Of a stretch of 12,273 nt of DNA, positions 5,911-11,567 are shown one piece after another. This DNA is from Geobacter sp. UBA6169. Its GTDB lineage: Bacteria > Desulfobacterota > Desulfuromonadia > Geobacterales > Pseudopelobacteraceae. The stretch is from NCBI GenBank assembly GCA_002422265.1, contig DIUB01000127.1, positions 1 to 12,273 on the forward strand, given 5' to 3'. Numbering within the stretch: position 1 is the stretch's first letter; each line of letters starts with the position of its first letter. Both the position numbers and the translations under genes were made by a program. The notes below the pieces were generated by a model, which had not been told where the DNA came from, made no database searches, and worked only from the letters and a program-made list of their open reading frames with translations.

Positions 5911-6722
5911 TGCTGCCGGCGAATCCGGATACCCTGCGCCTGCTGGCGTTCCTGTCCATCTTTGCCCTGCTGGCACTGGCTGAAGCGGTCTGGCCCAGAC
6001 GGCAGCTTACTGTGGCAAAGGTACAACGCTGGCAGGCCAATATCGGGATTATCATTGCTGACTCGCTGGTGATACGGCTGTTGTTTCCGGTGGTGCCGAT
6101 GTCACTGGCAGCCACTGCCCAACCCCAGGGCTGGGGGCTGTTCAACCTGCTTGGTGTGACTGGCTGGGTAGAACTGATTGCAGGCCTGCTGCTGCTTGAT
6201 CTGATCATCTACCTGCAGCATCGCCTGTTTCACCGGATACCGCTGCTGTGGCGGCTGCACCGGATGCATCACACTGATCTGGATCTGGATGTATCAACCG
6301 GCACCCGCTTTCACCCGTTTGAGATTGTCATCTCGCTGCTGATCAAGATGGCTGCGGTGCTGCTGCTGGGCATATCGCCGCTGACCGTGCTGCTGTTTGA
6401 GATCATCCTCAATGCCACCTCACTGTTCAATCATGCCAACCTGGCCCTTCCGTCAGCTGTTGACCGCTGGTTGCGACTGGTGCTGGTTACCCCGGACATG
6501 CACCGGGTGCACCACTCTATCTATCCGAAGGAGACCGACTCCAACTTCGGTTTCTGCCAGCCCTGGTGGGACCGCCTGCTGGGCACCTATACGGCCCAGC
6601 CCCGTGACGGCCACCATCAGATGCGGATCGGCCTGAAGGAGTTCAGAAACGCCGATCAGTTGGGGCTGTGGCCGCTGTTGAAAATCCCCTTTGTCCCCTA
6701 CCGGGTCAGGAGCAACCAATGA
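5910..6722 (+). CDS. Sterol desaturase / fatty acid hydroxylase superfamily membrane protein
   Basis: An integral membrane protein of 270 residues with the histidine clusters of the non-heme di-iron hydroxylase superfamily: H104RLFH108, H117RMHH121 and H198RVHH202, plus NH175ANL. About four hydrophobic segments are visible (9-27, 43-65, 84-103, 140-170). Members insert oxygen into or desaturate lipids, using electrons from a reductase and O2; the lipid here is unknown. The start at 5910 overlaps the upstream stop as TGATG; an in-frame ATG at 5895 is an alternative. It sits between a flavoprotein that could supply electrons and a TVP38-type membrane protein. An O2-using family in what looks like an anaerobe's genome is notable; it may work under oxygen exposure or use another chemistry. 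Confidence 0.87.
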   Translation: MLPANPDTLRLLAFLSIFALLALAEAVWPRRQLTVAKVQRWQANIGIIIADSLVIRLLFPVVPMSLAATAQPQGWGLFNLLGVTGWVELIAGLLLLDLIIYLQHRLFHRIPLLWRLHRMHHTDLDLDVSTGTRFHPFEIVISLLIKMAAVLLLGISPLTVLLFEIILNATSLFNHANLALPSAVDRWLRLVLVTPDMHRVHHSIYPKETDSNFGFCQPWWDRLLGTYTAQPRDGHHQMRIGLKEFRNADQLGLWPLLKIPFVPYRVRSNQ

Positions 6723-7402
6723 ACCTCAAAAAAATCTTTCTGCTGCTGATCGGCCTGGCAGCTGTTGGGCTGTTTTTCTACCTTGACTTGGGCCGATTTC
6801 TGACCCTGGAGAGTCTCAAGGCCAACCGCCAGCTACTGCTGCAGTATCACGTTGAACACGGTCTGCTGCTGGTGGCAGCCTTTATGGCGATCTACATTAT
6901 CCAGACCGGGCTTGCCCTGCCCGGCGCCACCATCCTGTCGCTCTCTGCCGGTGCCGTCTTCGGCCCCTGGCTGGGTACGCTCTATGCGGTCACCGCTGCC
7001 TCCATCGGGGCCACCATCGCCTTTCTGATGACCCGTTACCTGCTGCGGGAGCTTGTACTGACAAAATTCGGGAACAAGCTGGAGGCAATTAACCAGGAAC
7101 TTGAAGAGCGCGGACTGAATTATCTGCTGTTTCTGCGTCTGGTGCCTGCCTTTCCGTTCTTTCTGATCAACCTGGCCGCCGGCCTGACCCGGCTGCCGCT
7201 GCGTACCTTTGTGCTGGGCACCTTCTTCGGCATCATCCCGGGCGGCTTTGTGTATGTGAATGCCGGTGCCAGCCTGGCCCAGATCAACAGCCTGTCAGAC
7301 ATCGCCTCTCCCCGTGTGCTGGGATCCTTTGCCCTGCTGGGGCTATTTGCCCTGATTCCGGCGTTGTATGCAAAATTCAAAAACAGGGTACAAACGGGGT
7401 GA
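6719..7402 (+). CDS. TVP38/TMEM64 (DedA/SNARE-associated) family membrane protein
   Basis: A 227-residue polytopic protein. It has an N-terminal membrane helix (residues 5-20) and the family core GLALPGATILSLSAGAVFG followed by a small-residue-rich helix. The LLFLRLVPAFPFFLINLAAGL block holds the conserved FLRLxPxFPF pattern, then GTFFGIIPGGFVYVNAGASL, and a final helix with a basic tail. The family belongs to the VTT/DedA scramblase-like fold, implicated in lipid scrambling and membrane homeostasis. The start at 6719 is set by AGGAG 8 nt upstream and an ATGA overlap with the hydroxylase gene. It is the last gene of the operon and is followed by a stem-loop. A lipid-handling role beside a lipid hydroxylase is plausible but inferred. 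Confidence 0.9.
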   Translation: MNLKKIFLLLIGLAAVGLFFYLDLGRFLTLESLKANRQLLLQYHVEHGLLLVAAFMAIYIIQTGLALPGATILSLSAGAVFGPWLGTLYAVTAASIGATIAFLMTRYLLRELVLTKFGNKLEAINQELEERGLNYLLFLRLVPAFPFFLINLAAGLTRLPLRTFVLGTFFGIIPGGFVYVNAGASLAQINSLSDIASPRVLGSFALLGLFALIPALYAKFKNRVQTG

Positions 7403-7426
7403 CACCATACCCGTTCCGTTGCTTCA

Positions 7427-7474
7427 CAGCCAACAGCCGCCCCGTAGTTGAACCTTTGGGGCGGCTATTGGCTG
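7427..7474 (+). terminator. Stem-loop ending the redox operon (left copy of a repeated hairpin)
   Basis: A 17-bp stem with one mismatch (7427-7443 with 7458-7474) and a 14-nt loop ending in GTTGAACCTTT. It lies 25 nt after the TVP38 stop. The usual U-tract is absent, so it may be a weak terminator, an mRNA 3' end stabiliser, or just a repeat. Its core recurs almost unchanged at 8238-8269. Confidence 0.6.
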
Positions 7475-7479
7475 TATGC

Positions 7480-7508
7480 TTGATTGTTAACCTTCGATAA
7501 TGTATTCT
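7480..7508 (+). promoter_or_regulatory. Candidate promoter of the toxin-antitoxin pair
   Basis: TTGATT (7480-7485), an exact 17-nt spacer and TATTCT (7503-7508) give four of six matches in each box. They lie 22 nt before the antitoxin start, which has a strong AAGGAGG at 7516-7522. The position between the upstream hairpin and the antitoxin gene fits; the box match is only moderate. Confidence 0.4.
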
Positions 7509-7530
7509 TTTTACAAGGAGGTAAGGAATT

Positions 7531-7761
7531 ATGCTTGCAAAGAAGACATCCAAAAACCAGTTAACCCTTCCCAAAGAGGTAGCTGGACAGTTCCCTGGTA
7601 TTGACCTGTTTGACGCTGCTGTAGAAAACAACAGAATCATTCTTACTCCGGTTCAGGTGACCCCGTTATCGGTATCCCTGGAAAGTATCCGCAAAAAAAT
7701 GCAACTGCTGGGGCTGACAGAAGATGATGTAAACGGGGCTGTGGCATGGGCAAGAAAATAG
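7531..7761 (+). CDS. AbrB/SpoVT-fold antitoxin (VapB-like)
   Basis: A 76-residue protein. The N-terminus (MLAKKTSKNQLTLPKEV, about residues 1-47) is the swapped-hairpin AbrB DNA-binding domain: the TSKNQLTLPKEV strand-turn and a second strand pair NRIILTPVQ are typical. The tail, about 48-76 (SLESIRKKMQLLGLTEDDVNGAVAWARK), is the helical segment that wraps the cognate PIN toxin. The start is preceded by an excellent AAGGAGG. It overlaps the toxin gene by 16 nt, so toxin translation is coupled. The pair should autoregulate through this protein binding its own promoter. Family-level identification is solid. Confidence 0.87.
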   Translation: MLAKKTSKNQLTLPKEVAGQFPGIDLFDAAVENNRIILTPVQVTPLSVSLESIRKKMQLLGLTEDDVNGAVAWARK

Positions 7762-8177
7762 CCGCTGTAACTCTGGTGGTTATTGACACCAATGTATTGA
7801 TCTCCTGCCTCCTGTTCGGTGGCCGTCTGGAACCGCTGCGCAGCCTGTGGCAATCAGGGAGGATAGTGCCGCTGTTGTCGAAACAGACCTTTGACGAACT
7901 CCATCGCGTGCTGGCCTATCCCAAATTCAGTCTCAAGCCGGAGGAGGTCGCTGCAATCATTCAGCTTGAAATTCTGCCCTACTTTGAAGTTCTCGAGGTG
8001 GTTCCTCAGATTCCACCCACCTGCAGAGATGTAAGTGATGATAAGTTTTTAGGCGTGGCAGCAGGTGGTAATGCATTATATCTTATAACCGGCGATCAGG
8101 ATCTGCTGGTGCTTGTACAATTTCAGAAAACAAGAATAGTTACCCCTTTTGACTTTCTCTGCTCCTGGGGTAAATAG
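7746..8177 (+). CDS. PIN-domain toxin ribonuclease (COG1569-type)
   Basis: A 143-residue PIN-domain protein of the 'putative toxin-antitoxin system toxin component, PIN family' group. Acidic residues that would bind the catalytic Mg/Mn ions are in place: D14 in VVIDTNVLIS, E51 in FDELHRVL, D98/D99 in CRDVSDDKF, and D117/D119 in LITGDQDLL. PIN toxins cleave RNA (VapC members cut tRNA or rRNA) and are held inactive by the antitoxin. The ATG at 7746 overlaps the antitoxin frame. The protein is full length with no visible lesion. A terminator-like hairpin with U-tract follows 60 nt later, so the pair forms a self-contained two-gene unit. Confidence 0.88.
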   Translation: MGKKIAAVTLVVIDTNVLISCLLFGGRLEPLRSLWQSGRIVPLLSKQTFDELHRVLAYPKFSLKPEEVAAIIQLEILPYFEVLEVVPQIPPTCRDVSDDKFLGVAAGGNALYLITGDQDLLVLVQFQKTRIVTPFDFLCSWGK

Positions 8178-8237
8178 AGTGGACAGATTGGTATTGCAGC
8201 CCTCCTGACCACCTGTTTTTCCCGCCGTATAACTACC

Positions 8238-8274
8238 AGCCGCCCCGTTGTTGAACCCTTGGGGTGGCTTTTTT
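8238..8274 (+). terminator. Intrinsic terminator after the toxin gene (right copy of the repeated hairpin)
   Basis: The 9-bp stem AGCCGCCCC (8238-8246) pairs with GGGGTGGCT (8261-8269, one G-U), has a 14-nt loop and ends in six T residues (8269-8274). This is a canonical rho-independent terminator for the toxin-antitoxin transcript. Stem and loop are nearly identical to 7435-7466: 12 of 14 loop bases match. Confidence 0.85.
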
Positions 8275-8366
8275 GGAACTGCCCGCCATTCATCAGAGTC
8301 AGATTCATGATGTTACTTGGTTTATTGGTTATAAACTGCTTTTTTCCGGGATAAGAGGAGACCACC

Positions 8367-8437
8367 ATGGATCTGCAGCATACCCGTACCATCATCCTGC
8401 ACGCAGGTGATCCGGAGCAGAAACGGAAAGAGATGCC
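8367..8437 (+). pseudogene. Remnant of the 5' end of an ovoA-type (5-histidylcysteine sulfoxide synthase) gene
   Basis: A good ribosome site (AGAGGAG at 8354-8360) and ATG open a frame whose first ~22 residues read MDLQHTRTIILHAGDPEQKR. From memory this matches the start of OvoA/EgtB-type sulfoxide synthases, which open with a TRT...L..GD.E.KR.EI..YF pattern. The likeness ends after KEM, around 8435. The frame then runs on to a TGA at 8538 with no further OvoA features, so only a sliver of the ~700-residue protein remains. Upstream it keeps its leader. It could instead be a real 57-residue orphan ORF, but the abrupt switch to another gene's 3' end in a different frame argues for a deletion scar. 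Confidence 0.5.
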
Positions 8438-8620
8438 AGATCACTGCAGACAGATGATCCAGCCGGTTTCTTTGAACTGGCAGGGGTTGGATTATCTGAT
8501 GGTGCACTGTTTGGTGCGCCCGGTTTTTTGCGGTTGAATTTCGATTGTCCACTGAAGCTGTTGCAACAAGCGCTTGCGCGGATGAGAGCGGTTTGTTCAT
8601 GTCTCAAAATATACCCATAA
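8438..8620 (+). pseudogene. Remnant of the 3' end of a PatB/MalY-type C-S lyase gene (possible OvoB)
   Basis: In the frame ending at TAA 8618-8620, 60 codons lack a start but read like the C-terminus of a PLP-dependent cystathionine beta-lyase of the PatB/MalY group. Key stretches are DDPAGFFELAGVGLSDGALF, then GAPGFLRLNFDCP and LLQQALARMR. The RxNxxCP block holds the conserved Arg that binds the substrate carboxylate. The N-terminal ~330 residues, including the PLP lysine, are missing. The fragment abuts the ovoA-like start with only a few bases between. PLP C-S lyases act as OvoB, cleaving the sulfoxide made by OvoA, so the two pieces probably belonged to one operon. The next gene starts 13 nt after this stop. 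Confidence 0.6.
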
Positions 8621-8633
8621 GGAAACAGAACTG

Positions 8634-9626
8634 ATGAACATTGAAGAAGTACTAAAAAAATCACTGAACGATGAGCGACTTACTGGCTCGGATATTATTG
8701 CATTACTCTCCCTTGAACCAACATCTGCAGATGCTTACCGCCTGCTTGCAGCATCCCGTGAGCTGTCTGCTAAAGTATGCGACAGCCAGGCTGAAGTGCA
8801 TGCCCAGTTTGCAGTCAATCTGGCACCCTGCCCCAAAAACTGTATGTTTTGTTCGTTTGCAGTTAAAAACGGCATATTTAAAGGCAGTTCCAAGATATCC
8901 CCGGAAGATGCTGTTGCTGCAACGCTCACCTTTGAACAAAATGGTGCCAATGCTATCTACCTGATGGCAACCGCCTCGTTTGATCTTGCAGAATTCTGTG
9001 ATTATGGCAGAGAGGTGCGCAGCAAGCTAAAGCCGGAAAGCAGATTGATCGCCAATGTGGGTGACCAGAACCATGTTGGTGCGCAGCAGCTTAAAGATGC
9101 CGGTTTTGATGGTGTCTATCACGCACTGCGTCTGCGGGAAGGAAGTGACAGTGAAATAGCTCCTGATCTTCGTCTTCAATCAATCAGAGCTTTCAAGGAA
9201 GTGGGCCTGACTGTAGGTACCTGTGTTGAACCGGTTGGTCCTGAGCACACCAACGAAGAACTGGCTGATCTTATCCTGTTCACCGCTGCTCACCAGCCTG
9301 CTTTCAGCGGTGCAGCCCGCCGGATCACCATCCCTGGAACAGTCCTGGCGGAGCGCGGCATGATCAGTGAACTACGCATGGCACAGATTGTTGCCGTTAC
9401 CCGGCTGGCTGTTCCCCATAGCGTAAAAGGCAACTGTACCCATGAGCCCTGTGGCATCGGTGCTCTGGCCGGAGCAAATCTGTTCTGGGCTGAAACCGGA
9501 GCAAACCCCCGTGATATCAAGGAAAAGACTGAGGAGGGCCGTGGCCATACGGTCGATGCCTGCCGTACTATCTTCAAGGAGGCAGACTGGCAGACCCTTG
9601 ACGGGCCATCAGCATTTTTCCGTTAA
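8634..9626 (+). CDS. BioB-like radical SAM enzyme of unknown function
   Basis: A 330-residue radical S-adenosylmethionine enzyme. The [4Fe-4S] motif is CPKNCMFC (C66, C70, C73; CX3CX2C), preceded by a ~60-residue helical leader. A TIM-barrel follows, with the SAM-contact GxIxGxxE-like segment replaced by VGTCVEPVGPEHTNEEL near residue 195-211. The C-terminal 100 residues (GAARRITIPGTVLAERGM onward, to FKEADW) resemble the BATS domain of BioB/HydE/PylB-type proteins. It is not biotin synthase proper: the cysteines and Arg/Asn set for the auxiliary [2Fe-2S] cluster are not recognisable, and no biotin genes are near. AGGA lies 10 nt upstream. It follows the lyase remnant by 13 nt and abuts the glycosyltransferase directly, so it was probably once part of the lost operon and still shares a transcript with the transferase. 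Confidence 0.82.
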   Translation: MNIEEVLKKSLNDERLTGSDIIALLSLEPTSADAYRLLAASRELSAKVCDSQAEVHAQFAVNLAPCPKNCMFCSFAVKNGIFKGSSKISPEDAVAATLTFEQNGANAIYLMATASFDLAEFCDYGREVRSKLKPESRLIANVGDQNHVGAQQLKDAGFDGVYHALRLREGSDSEIAPDLRLQSIRAFKEVGLTVGTCVEPVGPEHTNEELADLILFTAAHQPAFSGAARRITIPGTVLAERGMISELRMAQIVAVTRLAVPHSVKGNCTHEPCGIGALAGANLFWAETGANPRDIKEKTEEGRGHTVDACRTIFKEADWQTLDGPSAFFR

Positions 9627-10322
9627 ATGCAGTCTATCTCTGTCATCATACCGGTGCTGCATGAGCAGGAGCGGATAAGCGGGCTGATTGAACATCTGAA
9701 GGGTCAAGGGGCAAGGGGCAAGGGGCAGGAAAAACATGGGTTTGAAATCATTGTGGTTGATGGCGATCAGCAGGGTTCAACCATAGCCACCATAGTTGAT
9801 CATGAAGTTATTGGTATTACAGCTACAAAAGGGCGTGGAAACCAGCTTGCTGCCGGTGCAGAAGTTGCCACCGGCAGCATCATACTCATGCTGCACGCGG
9901 ATACGCTGCTCCCTGATGGTGGACTGCAAGCTGTTACCGGGGCGGTTGCCAACGGTGCCGACTGGGGGGCCTTCAGACTGGGTATTGACTCACCCGAATT
10001 GGCCTACCGGATGATTGAGTGGTTCGTTGATCTGCGCTGTAAACTGTTTGCCCTGCCCTACGGCGATCAGGCCATCTTTGTGACTCGCACCGCCCTGGAA
10101 AGCATCGGTGGTATCCCTTTACTGCCACTGATGGAGGATGTAGAACTGGCCCGGCGTCTCCGCAAGGCAGGCAAACGTTTTACCCTGTTGCCGCAACGGG
10201 TTCAAACGTCTCCCCGGCGCTGGCAAAAGGACGGTATTCTTCGCCGTACCCTGAAAAACTGGCTGCTGCTGGTACGTTACCTGACCGGAGCAGATCCTGC
10301 CAGTCTTGCCCGGCGCTACTGA
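9627..10322 (+). CDS. TIGR04283-type glycosyltransferase family 2 protein
   Basis: A 231-residue GT-A fold transferase. The N-terminal ISVIIPVLHEQERI is the nucleotide-sugar-binding start. KGRGNQLAAGAEVATG (68-83) and the LHADT metal site (89-93) are classic for this group, as are PYGDQAIF and LMEDVELARRLRKAG (the D/E acceptor loop). The TIGR04283 family was named 'transferase 2, rSAM/selenodomain-associated' and is now listed under arsenosugar biosynthesis. Residues 24-36 are an in-frame insertion from the G-rich heptamer repeat (9701-9725), placed between the first helix and strand beta-2 (FEIIVVDG), a loop that may tolerate it. The ATG immediately follows the radical SAM stop with no ribosome site of its own, implying translational coupling. 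Confidence 0.86.
   Translation: MQSISVIIPVLHEQERISGLIEHLKGQGARGKGQEKHGFEIIVVDGDQQGSTIATIVDHEVIGITATKGRGNQLAAGAEVATGSIILMLHADTLLPDGGLQAVTGAVANGADWGAFRLGIDSPELAYRMIEWFVDLRCKLFALPYGDQAIFVTRTALESIGGIPLLPLMEDVELARRLRKAGKRFTLLPQRVQTSPRRWQKDGILRRTLKNWLLLVRYLTGADPASLARRY
9701..9725 (+). repeat. G-rich heptamer tandem repeat with quadruplex motif inside the transferase gene
   Basis: GGG (9701-9703), then GGGG at 9708-9711, 9715-9718 and 9722-9725, separated by TCAA, CAA and CAA. This is the cleanest tandem copy of the unit also seen at 2388 and 3058. It is read through in frame as glycine, lysine, arginine and glutamine-rich residues. Confidence 0.85.
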
Positions 10323-10340
10323 TCTGCCCCCTGATCAGTA
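10317..10340. terminator. Short palindromic hairpin between convergent genes
   Basis: TACTGATC (10317-10324) and GATCAGTA (10333-10340) form a perfect 8-bp inverted repeat around an 8-nt C-rich loop. It straddles the end of the transferase gene and the end of the minus-strand gene. It may act as a bidirectional 3' hairpin, but no U-tract follows on either side, so this is tentative. Confidence 0.3.
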
Positions 10341-10341
10341 A

Positions 10342-10626
10342 TCAGCGAAGCGGCCCCTTGATCGGATCAGGACGAGCCACCCCCTGCTTGTTCAGCGGAT
10401 TCGGCCGTTCCTGGGTTTCTTCGCCAGGATCTTCTCCATAACCGGTAACAGAGACCTTGTCTCTGGCCGTGGTTGTTTTGGGTTTCTGCACGGGTTTCGC
10501 CTTCACCGGACTCATGGCATCCGGTTTCTGTAGCTGTGGCACGGTTGGTTTTTCCTGTTGAGCATTGAGCGCAACAACAGGCATGGCCAGCAGGATACAA
10601 ACAGATAAAAAGATTGTAGTTCGCAT
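10342..10626 (-). CDS. Small exported proline/lysine-rich protein, function unknown
   Basis: A 94-residue protein. Residues 1-22 are a signal peptide (MRTTIFLSVCILLAMPVVAL, then NAQ). The mature part is low-complexity, with repeated PVQKPK/KAKP-like Lys-Pro and Gln-Pro pairs, then an acidic GEDPGEETQE patch and PNPLNKQG near the C-terminus. No fold or family is recognised; it looks disordered. The ATG at 10626 is chosen over 10656 because AGGAGAG lies 5 nt upstream and the signal peptide then begins correctly. It is on the strand opposite its neighbours, between two transferase genes that are more usually adjacent. Confidence 0.6.
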   Translation of the reverse strand: MRTTIFLSVCILLAMPVVALNAQQEKPTVPQLQKPDAMSPVKAKPVQKPKTTTARDKVSVTGYGEDPGEETQERPNPLNKQGVARPDPIKGPLR

Positions 10627-10681
10627 GGTTACTCTCCTTTCAGGGGCCTTTGTCACGGGTCCGCTCAGCGCACAAACTGTT

Positions 10682-10738
10682 CTCTGAGCCGTAGGTTGAG
10701 CGGAGTCGAAACCGGAGTCGAAGGAAACTTACTCAGAG
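10682..10738. repeat. REP-like palindromic element
   Basis: An outer 7-bp inverted repeat CTCTGAG (10682-10688) / CTCAGAG (10732-10738) encloses GGTTGAGCGGAGTCGAAACC (10694-10713), itself an internal hairpin (GGTT/AACC), and a second CGGAGTCGAAGG. The GTTGAGCGGAGTCGAA motif is a dispersed intergenic repeat I associate with many bacterial genomes. It sits in the 236-nt gap between divergent genes, so both promoters must lie around it. Confidence 0.6.
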
Positions 10739-10862
10739 TCTATCGCTCGTTGTCAGAGTTGTCAAATTGCCTCCGGTAATACTGAAAAGCATCTGACGTC
10801 ATCCTGGTTATGCGTGGTGATGGTATAGGTTGGCAAACCTACGAATGAATGGATAGCGTGAC

Positions 10863-11504
10863 ATGCAAAGCAAAATCAGATCAGATAATCAAGTCATTGC
10901 CCTGTTCATCAAAGCGCCGATCCCTGGCCGGGTCAAGACCCGGCTGGCCAGGGAGATCGGCGATGAGACGGCCTGCAACATCTATATCACACTGGTTGAG
11001 CGGGTTCTGCACCAGATACAAGCCAGTGGCCTGCCGCTGGCTTTGTTTTTTGATGGAGATGCATCTCGGTTGCCTGAATCCTGGCAACAGGCTGCTCACT
11101 ATTGTATCCAGCAACAGGGAGCAGACCTGGGCGAACGGATGGCAACCGCATTCCGTTATCTGTTTACAGTCGGTGCAGACCAGGTGGTGCTGGTGGGCAG
11201 TGATATTCCCGGTATTGATACGGTTTATCTGCAACAGGCCTTTACCCTGCTCCATTCCCACGATCTGGTTATTGGCCCGGCACTGGATGGCGGCTATTGC
11301 CTGATAGGCTTTCGTCGGCACTCTTTTACCAGCACCGTGTTTGAGCAGATCCACTGGAGCACTGATCAGGTTTATCCGTTAACCGTTCAGGCTTCAGTAC
11401 AGGCCGGGTTGTCCGCAGGCATACTGCCAATTCTGCGGGATATCGACACCCTGGAAGATCTTAAGGCGTACCAGACAGCAACAACCAACGTGCCTAAACC
11501 TTGA
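10863..11504 (+). CDS. TIGR04282-type (CofC/MobA-like) nucleotidyl/glycosyl transferase
   Basis: A 213-residue protein with the nucleotide-binding start FIKAPIPGRVKTRLAREIG (15-33), which carries the family Lys and Arg. QQGADLGERM (84-93), the metal-binding VGSDIPGI (111-118) and ALDGGYCLIGF (140-150) follow. The C-terminus ends with LRDIDTLEDLKAY, the usual D-I-D-T-x-x-D-L signature of nucleotidyltransferase-like folds. The family (TIGR04282, 'transferase 1, rSAM/selenodomain-associated', related to CofC) co-occurs with TIGR04283 proteins and is now assigned to arsenosugar biosynthesis. Its partner lies 540 nt upstream across the small exported gene. No strong ribosome site precedes the ATG; an in-frame start further in would lose the first strand, so 10863 is kept. 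Confidence 0.86.
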   Translation: MQSKIRSDNQVIALFIKAPIPGRVKTRLAREIGDETACNIYITLVERVLHQIQASGLPLALFFDGDASRLPESWQQAAHYCIQQQGADLGERMATAFRYLFTVGADQVVLVGSDIPGIDTVYLQQAFTLLHSHDLVIGPALDGGYCLIGFRRHSFTSTVFEQIHWSTDQVYPLTVQASVQAGLSAGILPILRDIDTLEDLKAYQTATTNVPKP

Positions 11505-11567
11505 CAATCTGAGCTGCAGCCTCAATTATGGCGGCTTTGAAATTACCATTAAAGGAGCCAGCCATAC

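Noticed and set aside
8634..9626. Biotin synthase (bioB)
   Set aside because: The CX3CX2C motif and fold are shared, but the residues for the sulfur-donating auxiliary cluster are not recognisable and no biotin genes are present.
10826..10841. TAGGTT/AACCTA mini-hairpin before the TIGR04282-type gene
   Set aside because: A six-bp stem with a small loop and no accompanying motif, too little to call regulatory.
10881..11354. Minus-strand open frame of 157 codons
   Set aside because: Fully antisense to the TIGR04282-type transferase, whose motifs are intact. No family likeness.
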